This document shows positions 7,852 through 16,399 of a stretch of 64,000 nt of DNA, piece by piece. The notes under the pieces were generated by a model that was given only the letters and a program-made list of their open reading frames with translations, was not told the origin of the DNA and searched no databases. The translations under genes and the position numbers were made by a program. Every line of letters begins with the position of its first letter. Position 1 is the first letter of the stretch. Source of the stretch: Demequina oxidasica (lineage in GTDB: Bacteria > Actinomycetota > Actinomycetes > Actinomycetales > Demequinaceae); contig NZ_BBRE01000001.1 in the NCBI RefSeq assembly GCF_000975115.1, positions 372,001 through 436,000 on the forward strand, read 5' to 3'.

Positions 7852-9765
7852 CTAATCCCGCTGCTGTTCCGCCAGCCGCGCATACAGCCCGCCCAACGCG
7901 ATGAGTTCGCCGTGAGTACCGGTCTCGACGATTCTTCCTGCGTCCACGACGTGAATCACGTCGGCATCGGCCACGGTGGACAGCCGGTGCGCAACGGTGA
8001 GCGTGGTGCGCCCCTCGGCCGCACGGTCCAGGGCTGCCTGCACCACCCGCTCGGAGACTGTGTCGAGCGCAGAGGTCGCCTCGTCCAGCAGCAGCACGGG
8101 TGGATCCTTGAGTAGCACGCGCGCGATGGCGATGCGCTGCTTCTCGCCACCAGAGAGCCGGTAGCCGCGCTCCCCCACCAGCGTGTCGTAACCGTGTTCA
8201 AAGCTGGAGATTGCGTCGTGGATGTTCGCCTTGCGACAGGCCTCCTCGAGCTCCTCATAAGTAGCGTCTGGCTTCGCGTACCTGAGGTTCTCCGCGATGG
8301 TCGCGTGGAACAGGTACGTTTCCTGACTCACCACGCCCACGCGCTCTACGACGGATTCGTGGGTGAGTTCGCGCACGTCCTGACCAGCAAAAATCACCCC
8401 TCCGCCCGATGCTTCGTGCAGGCGGGCGGCCAGGTAAACGATGGTGGTCTTGCCGGCCCCACTGGGCCCAACAAAGGCGTGGGTGCTGCCGGGCTCCACG
8501 GTGAACGACACTCCGTCTAGCGTGGCCCGCGAGTCTTCCGGAGCGTCCGGGTAGCGGAAGGTGACATTGCGAAATTCGACACGTCCCTCTGGCCCTGGGG
8601 CCTCAGAGACATCGCGGGCATCCGGAGCATCCTCGATGGCGGGGACCAGGTCCAGGTACTCGAAGATGCGTGCGAAGAGCGCCTTGGAAGTCTGCACCTC
8701 GAGGGCGACGCGCATGAGCGCCATGAGGGGGAACAGCAGGCGCGACTGGATGGCCGTGAAGGCGACCACGGTTCCGGCTGTGATGGCCGGCGCGGTACCC
8801 GCGTCCGTGGACCGCGCAATCAGGATTCCCGCGAACAGGTAGATCACCGCTGGCACGGAGGACATGATGACGGTGACGAGGCCAAAGAACCACTGTCCGC
8901 TCATGGCCTGGCGCACCTGTAGCCGAATCTGGTTGCGGTTCTCTGCGGAGTAGCGCTCTGTCTCCGCGCGCTGCCGGTTGTAGACCTTACTCAGCAGGAT
9001 GCCGGAGACACTGAGCGTCTCCTGGGTGATGGCCGTCATCTCGGACAACGACTCTTGCGTCTGCGCCGCTATGCGCGCGCGGATCTGGCCCACACGGCGC
9101 TGCACCACCACGAGCGCGGGCATGAGCACCACGGCGATCAGCGTGAGGCGCCAGTCCAGCAGGATCATGGCGATCAGCGAAGCGATGACCGTGACAACGT
9201 TGCCCACGATCGAGCTGACGAAGGTGGTCAACACTCCCGCGACGCCACCCACGTCGTTCTGCAGGCGGGACTGAATCACTCCGGTCTTAGTGCGCGTGAA
9301 GAACGCGAGGTCCATGGACTGCAGGCGCGTGAAGAGTTGCACCCGTAGGTCCCCGGTCACACGGTTGCCTACCGTGGAGGTGAGCAGCGTCTGCCAGACG
9401 CTCAGGCCTGCGACCGCGATGTAGATCAGCACCATGATGAGCACCAGCTCGCCCAGCAGCGGCAGGTTCACGCCCGATCCATCGGTAGGGAAGAGCGCGT
9501 TGTCGAAGATGCGCTCCACGATCAGTGGCGGAATCACCGCCGCGCCGGCGGTGAACATGACTAACACCGCCGTCATCACCAGCGAGCGCTTGTACGGCGA
9601 GAAGAGCCTGCCCACGCGGTGCCACAAGTGCGGGATCACCGGGGCCTCGGCGTTCAGGCGTCGCTGGGTCGCCTCATCCATACGGCGCCCACCGTGACCA
9701 CCACCTCCGCCAGGCGGAGTGCCGATCGCCGCGCGGCGCGAACCCGCAGGGGCGGGTGTACTCAT
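7852..9765 (-). CDS. ABC exporter, fused permease and ATPase (MsbA/LmrA type)
   Basis: A 637-residue half-transporter: a Gly-rich N-terminal tail (about 30 residues, including HGGRRM), a six-helix transmembrane domain (about 50-350), then a nucleotide-binding domain. Visible motifs are Walker A GPSGAGKTT, signature RLSGGEKQR, Walker B VLLLDEATSALD and the switch His in TVAHRLST. It probably works as a homodimer exporting a lipid, drug or peptide. It overlaps the upstream MarR gene by 4 bp (ATGA), so the regulator most likely controls its own exporter. Confidence 0.92.
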   Translation of the reverse strand: MSTPAPAGSRRAAIGTPPGGGGGHGGRRMDEATQRRLNAEAPVIPHLWHRVGRLFSPYKRSLVMTAVLVMFTAGAAVIPPLIVERIFDNALFPTDGSGVNLPLLGELVLIMVLIYIAVAGLSVWQTLLTSTVGNRVTGDLRVQLFTRLQSMDLAFFTRTKTGVIQSRLQNDVGGVAGVLTTFVSSIVGNVVTVIASLIAMILLDWRLTLIAVVLMPALVVVQRRVGQIRARIAAQTQESLSEMTAITQETLSVSGILLSKVYNRQRAETERYSAENRNQIRLQVRQAMSGQWFFGLVTVIMSSVPAVIYLFAGILIARSTDAGTAPAITAGTVVAFTAIQSRLLFPLMALMRVALEVQTSKALFARIFEYLDLVPAIEDAPDARDVSEAPGPEGRVEFRNVTFRYPDAPEDSRATLDGVSFTVEPGSTHAFVGPSGAGKTTIVYLAARLHEASGGGVIFAGQDVRELTHESVVERVGVVSQETYLFHATIAENLRYAKPDATYEELEEACRKANIHDAISSFEHGYDTLVGERGYRLSGGEKQRIAIARVLLKDPPVLLLDEATSALDTVSERVVQAALDRAAEGRTTLTVAHRLSTVADADVIHVVDAGRIVETGTHGELIALGGLYARLAEQQRD

Positions 9766-10379
9766 TCGGCCGCCCCTTCCAAGCCCCGGTCGCGCCTTCG
9801 GCCGCCACGGCTTCCGGGCCCTCCAGGGACGCCACGTTCGCGTCCGCGCCTTCCTGGGCCACCCCGGCCGCCGCGTCCCCCTCGGCGGCCTGGACCGCCC
9901 GGGCCCTCGCCTTCAGGGTGAAGCTCGACCAGGTTGCTACGAATGACGCCGATGACGCGCCAGAGCGCCTCAATGTCGGCTGGTTCGGCGCCTTCGGTGA
10001 GGCGTGCGATCTCCGCGTTGTTGCGCTCTCGCTGCTCGGCACGCAGGTTCTCACCCCGCTCGCTCAGCGCCACGATGATGCGCCTGCCGTCATCGGGGTC
10101 GTCAGTGCGCTCGATTAGCCCGTCATCCTCCATCTGCTCAAGGCGCCGGGTCAACGTGGATCCGGCCACGCCGACCGCACGAGCGAGATCCGCCTGCGTG
10201 GTGGGGCCGTGATGGGACAGGTGACGCATGACACCCCAAGCGCTGGTGCGACCGGGGATCTCGTGCATCGAGTGATCGAGATGACGGCGCATGGCATGCG
10301 CGGTGCTGCCCAAGGCATGAACAATATTGTCGCGGCCCGCGCCCTTTGGTTCTAAGTCTTGTTGGTGGCGATCTTTCAT
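9762..10379 (-). CDS. MarR-family regulator with Gly/Arg-rich C-terminal tail
   Basis: A 205-residue protein. Residues 1-150 or so form a MarR winged-helix domain: TTQADLARAVGVAGSTLTRRLEQMEDDGLIERTDDPDDGRRIIVALSERG. The last 50 residues are a low-complexity Gly/Arg/Pro tail (GGRGGRGGPGRRGRERG) not normal for MarR proteins, which are usually 140-160 residues. The tail may add nonspecific nucleic-acid binding. The gene overlaps the ABC exporter gene by 4 bp, and an inverted repeat lies upstream, as expected for an autoregulated ligand-responsive repressor. Confidence 0.85.
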   Translation of the reverse strand: MKDRHQQDLEPKGAGRDNIVHALGSTAHAMRRHLDHSMHEIPGRTSAWGVMRHLSHHGPTTQADLARAVGVAGSTLTRRLEQMEDDGLIERTDDPDDGRRIIVALSERGENLRAEQRERNNAEIARLTEGAEPADIEALWRVIGVIRSNLVELHPEGEGPGGPGRRGGRGGRGGPGRRGRERGVPGGPGSRGGRRRDRGLEGAAE

Positions 10380-10448
10380 GATGTTTCTCCTTGCTCTAGA
10401 TCAGCCGGCCAACGGACGCTGCGCTCAAAGGCGAGGTCTCTTTAATTC

Positions 10449-10470
10449 GTTAGCCAACTAACATGTTGGC
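10449..10470. promoter_or_regulatory. Candidate MarR operator
   Basis: Two overlapping inverted repeats lie 70-90 bp upstream of the MarR-ABC operon: GTTAG-CCAA-CTAAC (10449-10462) and GCCAAC-TAACAT-GTTGGC (10453-10470, perfect 6-bp arms). They sit in a locally AT-richer stretch, as expected for a promoter and repressor site. Confidence 0.5.
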
Positions 10471-10509
10471 ACCGAGGCGCAGACATGTCAACCCCATCTG
10501 GACGCGGCC

Positions 10510-10983
10510 CTAAAGGCCCAAGGTGAGCATGTCGGGCGCCGAGGGCTCCCCCGCCGCCTCGGCGAACAGTGTCATACCAAGCCGCACCGCCTCACGGTCC
10601 GCCGGATCAAGGCCCTGGAGCACCGCAGCAATAGCGCGCCGACGCGTGCGCGTCACCTCCGCGACCATGCCGTGCCCCTTGTTCGACACCGCGACAATGA
10701 CTTCTCGACGGCTCTCCGGACTCACCTCGCGCGTGATCCATTCTCCGGATTCGAGTCGATCCACGGTGCGACTCAACGTGGACGCGTGCACCCCGAGGGC
10801 CGTGGCTAGGTCGCCCATGCGCTGCGGCCCACTCGAGTCCAGCACCACTAGCAGCCGGAACTGCACCAGCGACAGCTCCTCGAGCGCACCGGACATCGAC
10901 TGCGCCACGATTCCAAGCAGTGCACGCGAGGACGTCACTGTGGCAGTAATGGCGGCCGATGCCGCGTCGCGCGAGGAGGTCAT
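10510..10983 (-). CDS. MarR-family transcriptional regulator
   Basis: A 157-residue winged-helix regulator of normal MarR length. It has the core MGDLATALGVHASTLSRTVDRLESGEWITREVSPESRREVIVAVSNKG, with the recognition helix and the Arg/Asp wing. It is divergent from the ClC gene with 54 bp between starts, and a palindrome lies against the ClC start (11024-11037). The likely role is repression of the ClC gene and of itself. The inducer is unknown. Confidence 0.88.
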   Translation of the reverse strand: MTSSRDAASAAITATVTSSRALLGIVAQSMSGALEELSLVQFRLLVVLDSSGPQRMGDLATALGVHASTLSRTVDRLESGEWITREVSPESRREVIVAVSNKGHGMVAEVTRTRRRAIAAVLQGLDPADREAVRLGMTLFAEAAGEPSAPDMLTLGL

Positions 10984-11023
10984 CCGGCCATCCTACGGGC
11001 GTTCGACTGCTAACCTACAACAG

Positions 11024-11037
11024 TTGCATAAATACAA
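11024..11037. promoter_or_regulatory. Candidate operator / -10 region between marR and clc
   Basis: TTGCATAAATACAA is an imperfect palindrome (TTG..AT/AT..CAA arms) immediately before the upstream ATG of the ClC gene. It contains a -10-like ATAAAT. A MarR dimer here would block clc transcription. Confidence 0.45.
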
Positions 11038-12825
11038 ATGTCTGGAGAATCAGTGTTCGCCTCCATCGGAATGCACCTTCGTGACGTGCTCGCATGGCGC
11101 CCGACCCCGAACGCCCAGCGCTCCGAGCACGCAACCATCATCGGACTGTCGCTCGTGGTCGGCGTCGGCGCTGGCTTTGGCGCCATTGCCTTCCGTTGGC
11201 TGATCGAGAGGGCCACGCTCATCTTTTCCGGATCGGAGGACTACTCCGCCACCATCGGCCACCCGCCCAATCACTGGGTCCCGTGGCTCGGCGCGTTCTT
11301 CGTGGTTCTTGCCCCAGCAGTCGGCGGCCTCATCTACGGCCCTCTCGTGCACGCGTTCGCGCGGGAGGCCCGCGGTCACGGCGTCCCTGAGGTCATGTAC
11401 GCGATCCACAAGCGCGGCGGACGCATCCCCGCCAAGGTTGCGGTCGTCAAGGGACTGGCCTCCGCCATCACCATCGGATCCGGCGGCTCCGTGGGGCGCG
11501 AGGGCCCCATCGTTCAGATCGGCTCGGCGATGGGCTCATCGCTCGCCCGCCTGGCCCGGCTGCCCGAGTCGCGCGTGCGCTTGCTGGTGGCGTGCGGTGC
11601 CGCCGGCGGCATCGCGGCGACCTTCAACGCTCCCATCGCGGGCGTCTTCTTCGCCCTCGAGTTGCTGCTGGGGTCCTTCGCCGTCAGTTCATTCGGAGCA
11701 GTGGTGTTGTCCTCCGTGGTTGCCTCGGTCATCGGGCGTGCGTTCTTGGGTGACGATCCGTTCCTGGTGCTCCCCGAGTTCACCGTCAACAGCCACACGG
11801 AGTACCTGCTGTACGTCGTGCTCGGATTGCTCGCGGCAGGCGTCGCCTTGCTGTTCGTCAAGGTGCTCTACGGCATCGAGGATCTCTCCGACAGGATCTG
11901 GAAGGGCCCCGAGTGGCTGCGCCCCGGCGTGGGCGGCCTGCTGCTCGGCCTCGTCCTGCTGGTGCTCCCGCAGATGTACGGAGTGGGCTACCCCGTGCTG
12001 GAAAACGCCGTGGACGGCAAGTACGTCATCGGCTTCCTTCTGATCCTGCTGGTAGCCAAGATTTTCGCCACCTCCTTGACCATCGGCATCGGCGGCTCGG
12101 GCGGCGTCTTTGCGCCATCCTTGTTCCTAGGCGCGATGCTGGGCGCGGCGTTTGGCCAGACCATGAACTATCTGTTCCCGGGCCTAGGCATCAACCCGGG
12201 GGCCTACGCGCTGGTCGCGATGGCGGCGGTCTTCTCCGGCGCCGCCCGCGCACCGATCACCGCGGTGATCATCCTGTTCGAGCTCACGGGTGAGTACTCG
12301 ATCATCCTGCCGCTGATGCTCGCGGTGGTGGTCGCGACCGGCGCCTCGGCCGCCCTCAGCAAGGACACCATTTACACCAAGAAGCTACTACGCCGCGGAA
12401 TCGACATTAACGCGCGCAAGCAAACCTCAGTGCTGAGCACAACCACGGTGCGTAAGGCGATGGACGCTCCCCCGCGCTCGCTCAGCACCGAGATGAGCCT
12501 GGACGAGGCATCCAAGGTGCTACTCAGCACACGCCGCCGATGCTTGCCGGTCGTCAGCGCCGAGGGTGAGTTCGTGGGGGTCGTCCGAGCAGGAGCGGCC
12601 GTCTCCGCGCTCGCAGAGGACGACGACGCCCCTACAGTCACCGTCGCTCAACTGATCGAGTGGCGCACCTATCTGGCGCCGGACGCCACGCTCGACCTAT
12701 GCCTGGACGCGATGCTCGAGGAGGAAGCCGGGGACGGCCTGCCCGTGCTCGACGAGGACGGCAATGTGGTGGGCTGGTTACAGCAAGACGCGGTACTACG
12801 TGCCGTGACCGCCCCGGCGACGTGA
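11038..12825 (+). CDS. ClC-family chloride channel/transporter with CBS domains
   Basis: A 595-residue ClC protein: ten or more membrane helices, then two cytosolic CBS domains (about 475-590). The anion-pathway motifs are GSGGSVGREGPIVQIGS, with the gating Glu of GREGP, and GGSGGVFAPSLFLGA. A GxFxP-type third motif is also visible. Whether it is a channel or a Cl-/H+ exchanger cannot be told. The CBS pair suggests adenine-nucleotide control. The ATG at 11038 abuts the operator-like palindrome. GTG at 11053 has a better ribosome site (GGAG, 5-nt spacing) and may be the true start. Confidence 0.93.
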   Translation: MSGESVFASIGMHLRDVLAWRPTPNAQRSEHATIIGLSLVVGVGAGFGAIAFRWLIERATLIFSGSEDYSATIGHPPNHWVPWLGAFFVVLAPAVGGLIYGPLVHAFAREARGHGVPEVMYAIHKRGGRIPAKVAVVKGLASAITIGSGGSVGREGPIVQIGSAMGSSLARLARLPESRVRLLVACGAAGGIAATFNAPIAGVFFALELLLGSFAVSSFGAVVLSSVVASVIGRAFLGDDPFLVLPEFTVNSHTEYLLYVVLGLLAAGVALLFVKVLYGIEDLSDRIWKGPEWLRPGVGGLLLGLVLLVLPQMYGVGYPVLENAVDGKYVIGFLLILLVAKIFATSLTIGIGGSGGVFAPSLFLGAMLGAAFGQTMNYLFPGLGINPGAYALVAMAAVFSGAARAPITAVIILFELTGEYSIILPLMLAVVVATGASAALSKDTIYTKKLLRRGIDINARKQTSVLSTTTVRKAMDAPPRSLSTEMSLDEASKVLLSTRRRCLPVVSAEGEFVGVVRAGAAVSALAEDDDAPTVTVAQLIEWRTYLAPDATLDLCLDAMLEEEAGDGLPVLDEDGNVVGWLQQDAVLRAVTAPAT

Positions 12826-12916
12826 TCCGGAGGGAAACCGTCACGGCCTGGGATGTGCCGCATCGGCCGCCGTAGCATTACGCTCACCTGTAGATACCCA
12901 ATGGGAAAGGCGACTC

Positions 12917-13345
12917 ATGAGCGACTTTGAAGTGACCAACATTGGCGCGCTGAACGAGTGGCGCTCGCACTTTGGCGGGTTCACCGACCAGACTCAGCGC
13001 GAGGGCCGCCGCGTCGTCGACCACGCCCTCGACATGCAGTACATCGGCGTCACTGCCAACGCCCTCACCCCCGGCGAGCAGGCGGGCTACTGGCACGCCC
13101 ACTCCGAGATTGAGGAGCTCTACGTCTTCCTTGACGGAGAGGGCGAGATGGCACTGGACGATGAGATCGTCCCGGTGACTGCCGGCAGTGCGGTCCGTGT
13201 TGGTCAGGGCGTGCGCCGTACGTGGCGCTGCACTCCGGAGAGCCCCACCACCCTCAAATGGATGTGCATCCGCGCCGGCGGCGGCGAACTCGACAAGATT
13301 CCCACAGACGCCAAGCGCGACACCGAGTCGCCCATGCCTTGGTAG
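12917..13345 (+). CDS. Cupin-domain protein
   Basis: A 142-residue single cupin. The metal motif is YWHAHSEIEELYVFLDGEGEM, giving His-x-His and Glu ligands (about residues 60-70). The second motif is weaker (AGSAVRVGQGVRRTWRC). The fold binds a metal and a small molecule; enzyme or sensor function is undefined. GGGAAAGG precedes the ATG. The pentapeptide-repeat gene begins at or just after its stop, suggesting co-transcription. Confidence 0.8.
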   Translation: MSDFEVTNIGALNEWRSHFGGFTDQTQREGRRVVDHALDMQYIGVTANALTPGEQAGYWHAHSEIEELYVFLDGEGEMALDDEIVPVTAGSAVRVGQGVRRTWRCTPESPTTLKWMCIRAGGGELDKIPTDAKRDTESPMPW

Positions 13346-13383
13346 TACGCGCGACCGGATCTCAGGGCCCCAAGCGGCCAAAG

Positions 13384-14010
13384 GTGCGCGGCGTCGACCT
13401 CGGTCATCTCACTGAGGCAGACGCCTACGACATCGACGAGGACACCACGCTCGAAGGGCTGCGATGGGCCGATGCTTCTTTCGGGGATCGCGCCTTGCGC
13501 GGCGTCGCGTTCGTGGGCTGCGAATTCGTCAACGTCGCAATGAGCGACGCGGACCTGACGGCAGCCCGGTTTGGCGAGTCGCGCCTGACCCGGCTCAACA
13601 TTCCGGTCCTGAAGGCACCTGACGCTTCCTGGGTTGGCTCGGAGATCGCCGCCTCGCGAATCGGCGCGTGGGAGGGGTACGGCGCCACTCTGCGCGCCAC
13701 CGAGATCACGGAGTGCAAAGTCACCTACGCGAACCTGCGCGGGGCGACGCTCACCGACGTGCTGTTCACGGGCTGCACGTTCGACGAACTTGACCTGATG
13801 GACGTCAAGGGAGCGCGAGTCGCGTTCGCCGACTGCACCATTGGCGTGCTGACCGCACACCGCATGCAGGTCACGGACCTGGACCTGCGCGGCGCGAGCG
13901 TTGGCGCCGTCTCCGGCATGGACGGGCTCAAGGGCGCAACCATGAGCGATACCCAGGTGACTCTGCTGGCGCCGCAATTCGCGGACCACCTGGGGATAGT
14001 CGTCGAGTAG
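13384..14010 (+). CDS. Pentapeptide-repeat family protein
   Basis: About 208 residues from GTG 13384. A TTG at 13339 overlapping the cupin stop would add 15 residues (LVVRATGSQGPKRPK). The body shows pentapeptide-type repeats (A/C-D/N-L/F-x-x): LRGVAFVGCEFVNVAMSDADL, TYANLRGATLTDVLFTGCTFDELDL, DLRGASVGAVSGMDGLKGATM. These repeats form a quadrilateral beta-helix. Some relatives mimic DNA against gyrase; others have no known role. The function here is unknown and the start is uncertain. Confidence 0.75.
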   Translation: MRGVDLGHLTEADAYDIDEDTTLEGLRWADASFGDRALRGVAFVGCEFVNVAMSDADLTAARFGESRLTRLNIPVLKAPDASWVGSEIAASRIGAWEGYGATLRATEITECKVTYANLRGATLTDVLFTGCTFDELDLMDVKGARVAFADCTIGVLTAHRMQVTDLDLRGASVGAVSGMDGLKGATMSDTQVTLLAPQFADHLGIVVE

Positions 14011-14104
14011 CGCGGGGAACCGCTCGCGCGCGCATCTTGCCGAGCCAGCGTGTTGCCGTCACACTAGTCCTACAGTAATTACCCATTCACGCGAGGAACT
14101 CACC

Positions 14105-14557
14105 ATGCAAACCTTCGTCATCATCGTCCTCGTACTTGCGGGCCTGCTCTGCATCACCGCGCAAATCGCCATCACCTATCTGAACTCGCGCCCCACACCG
14201 GCGGCACCCGAGGCGCCAGCTGCGCCGCCCGTCGCTGCCGCAAAGCCGGCACGAGCATCTGCCGCCAAAACCGCCGGTGCCAAAACGACCACCGCCAAGA
14301 CCACGGCTGCGAAGGCTGCCGCGGCAAAGGCAGAGGCTGAAGCCGCCGAGGCAGCGCAGGCAGAGGCCGAGGCGGAAGCCGCGGCACAGGCCGCCGTCGA
14401 GGAGTCCACCAAGGATCGTCTGCTCCGTCACGCGACCATCGCACTCGGCTCCAAGCAGGCCTCCGACGCCAAGCTCGGAATGCTCGGCCTGGGCCTCATG
14501 CTGATCGCCGTGGCGCTCGTGGTCAACATCTCGATCTCATTCACGATCGCGACTTAA
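14105..14557 (+). CDS. Ala/Glu/Lys-rich protein with two membrane segments
   Basis: A 150-residue protein with a clear ribosome site (GAGGAA). An N-terminal hydrophobic segment (FVIIVLVLAGLLCITAQIAI, residues 3-22) is followed by an 80-residue linker of Ala, Lys, Glu and Thr repeats resembling a histone H1-like, helical or coiled spacer, then a second hydrophobic segment near the end (MLGLGLMLIAVALVVNISIS). It is probably a hairpin inner-membrane protein with a long cytosolic helix. No family is recognised. It lies 7 bp upstream of trmL. Confidence 0.7.
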   Translation: MQTFVIIVLVLAGLLCITAQIAITYLNSRPTPAAPEAPAAPPVAAAKPARASAAKTAGAKTTTAKTTAAKAAAAKAEAEAAEAAQAEAEAEAAAQAAVEESTKDRLLRHATIALGSKQASDAKLGMLGLGLMLIAVALVVNISISFTIAT

Positions 14558-14564
14558 GGCAGGC

Positions 14565-15077
14565 ATGGCTGCTGCCGCCGACACGAGTGCTCAGGCGCTG
14601 AGCGCCGCTCCGTCGCTCGCGTACTACGAGCCGCGCATCCCGGAGAATACGGGCGCCGCGATTCGCCTCTCCGCGGTGACCGGCGCGCATCTGCACCTGA
14701 TCGAGCCACTGGGATTCGACCTCTCGGAGCCCAAGCTCAAGCGCGCGGGGCTGGACTATCACGACCTCGCGACGGTGACGGTGCACCCCTCGTTCGATGC
14801 CTTCCTGGAGGCCCTGCCCGACGCGCGCGTCTTCGCGTACACGGCCAAGGCCGACACCGTGTACTCGGACATCGAGTACCGCCCGGACGACATTCTGCTG
14901 TTCGGCCCCGAGCCCACCGGCTTGCCGGAGGAGGCGCTCGCACACCCCCGGGTCACGGATCGAGTTCGCATCCCGATGCTGCCCGGTCGCCGGTCACTCA
15001 ACCTCACCAACGCGGCGTCCTTGGTGGTCTACGAGGCCTGGCGGCAGTCGGGATTCGCCGCGGGGAGTCCCGCATGA
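14565..15077 (+). CDS. trmL: tRNA (cytidine/uridine-34 2'-O)-methyltransferase
   Basis: A 170-residue SpoU/TrmL-type SAM methyltransferase modifying the wobble base of tRNA-Leu. It has the typical PRIPENTGAAIRLSAVTGAHLHLIEPLGFDL start, the LLFGPEPTGLPEEAL SAM-knot motif and the end motif IPMLPGRRSLNLTNAASLVVYEAWRQ. About 10 extra residues precede the domain. Its stop overlaps the start of the next gene by 4 bp (ATGA). Confidence 0.92.
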   Translation: MAAAADTSAQALSAAPSLAYYEPRIPENTGAAIRLSAVTGAHLHLIEPLGFDLSEPKLKRAGLDYHDLATVTVHPSFDAFLEALPDARVFAYTAKADTVYSDIEYRPDDILLFGPEPTGLPEEALAHPRVTDRVRIPMLPGRRSLNLTNAASLVVYEAWRQSGFAAGSPA

Positions 15078-15823
15078 GCTCACGCATGGAAGAACTCGGC
15101 TACGCGGATACCCCCATCGGCGAGGTGACCCTCCGCCGGCGCTACGACCTCGTCACCCAGCAGGACGTTTTTGAGGTCAAACTCAACGACGAATGGCTCA
15201 TGTCCAGCCAGTTCACCGCCGCCGAGATCGAACTCTCACATCTAGGCGTCGCGAGACTGGTGGCCAACACTTCGCAGTCGGACGATGCCGCGGCGGGGCG
15301 CCGCTTCGACGTCGCCGTGGGCGGTTTGGGGCTTGGCTACACGGCCGCAGCCGCACTGGAGCACCAGGAGGTGGGCAGCCTAGTCGTCGTCGAGCTCGTT
15401 CAGCCGTTAATCGATTGGCACAACGACAACCTGGTGCCCGCGAGCGCCGCGCTGACCGGCGATGACCGGTGCAGGTTCCAGCAGGGCGACTTCTTTGCCA
15501 TGTCCTACGGCGAGGGCTACGACGCCTCGGAGCCTGGCAGGCTGTTCGACGCGGTGCTGCTGGACATCGACCACTCTCCCACACACCTGCTGGCGGACGG
15601 CAGTGAGGGCTTCTACGGACTCAACGGCATGACCGCCGTGGCAAACCAGTTGCGACCGGGCGGCGTGTACGCGATGTGGTCCAACGACCCACCCGAGGAC
15701 GAGTACCTGTCCATACTCGAGGCGGTCTTCACGAATGTCACGGCTGAGGTCATCACCTTCCCCAATCCGTTGCAGGGCAGGGACGCGACGGCGACCATCT
15801 ACGTCGCCAGCAAACGGGACTAG
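15074..15823 (+). CDS. Spermidine synthase-like SAM-dependent protein
   Basis: A 249-residue Rossmann-fold protein of the polyamine-synthase/methyltransferase superfamily. SAM-site motifs include VGGLGLGYTAAAAL (about residue 78-91), VVVELVQPLIDWH, and the acidic LLDIDHSP. The N-terminal beta-strands (TPIGEVTLRRRYDLVT..FEVKLNDEWLMSS) resemble the tetramerisation domain of spermidine synthase. The aminopropyl-transfer Asp motif is not obvious, so it may be a methyltransferase. It is translationally coupled to trmL. Confidence 0.75.
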   Translation: MSSRMEELGYADTPIGEVTLRRRYDLVTQQDVFEVKLNDEWLMSSQFTAAEIELSHLGVARLVANTSQSDDAAAGRRFDVAVGGLGLGYTAAAALEHQEVGSLVVVELVQPLIDWHNDNLVPASAALTGDDRCRFQQGDFFAMSYGEGYDASEPGRLFDAVLLDIDHSPTHLLADGSEGFYGLNGMTAVANQLRPGGVYAMWSNDPPEDEYLSILEAVFTNVTAEVITFPNPLQGRDATATIYVASKRD

Positions 15824-15865
15824 CGTGTGTGCGGAAATACACAAACATGGACGCTCTTGACCTGT

Positions 15866-15871
15866 TAGATT
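15866..15871 (+). promoter_or_regulatory. Possible leaderless -10 element for the 15878 module
   Basis: TAGATT ends 6 nt before the ATG at 15878. No ribosome site precedes that ATG. The TANNNT-N6-ATG spacing matches leaderless transcripts common in actinobacteria. Confidence 0.4.
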
Positions 15872-15877
15872 CAACCC

Positions 15878-16399
15878 ATGGACCAGCCCTTACCTAGCGA
15901 TCCGATGTGGGCGACGTTCCGGCGTGACCACCCTGACGTCACACTGGTACTACTCCCGCAAGATGCCTCCCAGGCGCCCGACGAGAGCGGTCCAGCCTCA
16001 GCACCGGCGACCACAACAGTCGACGACGCTCAGGGTGCGTTCGACACCCTTCAGCGACGCATCGCGCTGATCGCCGAGATGTTGCACCTGAACGAGACGC
16101 CGCACGGCGCTTGGCGCGGGATCGGTGACGACGCCGTCGAACCGCAGTCGTCAGTGCGCACACCCGCCTCCGACGACACCCCCACGGACCGCGAGATGCT
16201 TTCCTTCCGCCTTCAGCAGCTGGGGTGGAAGCCCGAGGCGCGCGATGAATCCGAGGTCGTGTGGGTGGACGCGACAGCTGAACGGATGTTCGTGCGTATC
16301 ACGATCTTCGACGGCATGGTCTCGGTTCGCGCTAGCGGTGAGGAGATGCGTGTGGGAGCCGAATCCGCCGCCGCGCTGACGGGACGCGACGATGCCTGA
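15878..16399 (+). CDS. Uncharacterised protein, first gene of DUF1023/WXG module
   Basis: A 173-residue soluble protein of unknown family. The N-terminal 60 residues are Pro/Ala/Ser-rich and acidic. Then comes a helical piece (AFDTLQRRIALIAEMLHLN), a Ser/Thr/Asp-rich spacer and a C-terminal alpha-beta part (MLSFRLQQLGWKPEARDESEVVWVDATAERMFVRITIFDGMVSV). There is no signal peptide or membrane segment. It overlaps the next gene by 8 bp, so a joint role is likely. Its place before WXG-like and DUF1023 genes suggests a chaperone or adaptor (EspG-like position), which is inference only. Confidence 0.75.
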   Translation: MDQPLPSDPMWATFRRDHPDVTLVLLPQDASQAPDESGPASAPATTTVDDAQGAFDTLQRRIALIAEMLHLNETPHGAWRGIGDDAVEPQSSVRTPASDDTPTDREMLSFRLQQLGWKPEARDESEVVWVDATAERMFVRITIFDGMVSVRASGEEMRVGAESAAALTGRDDA

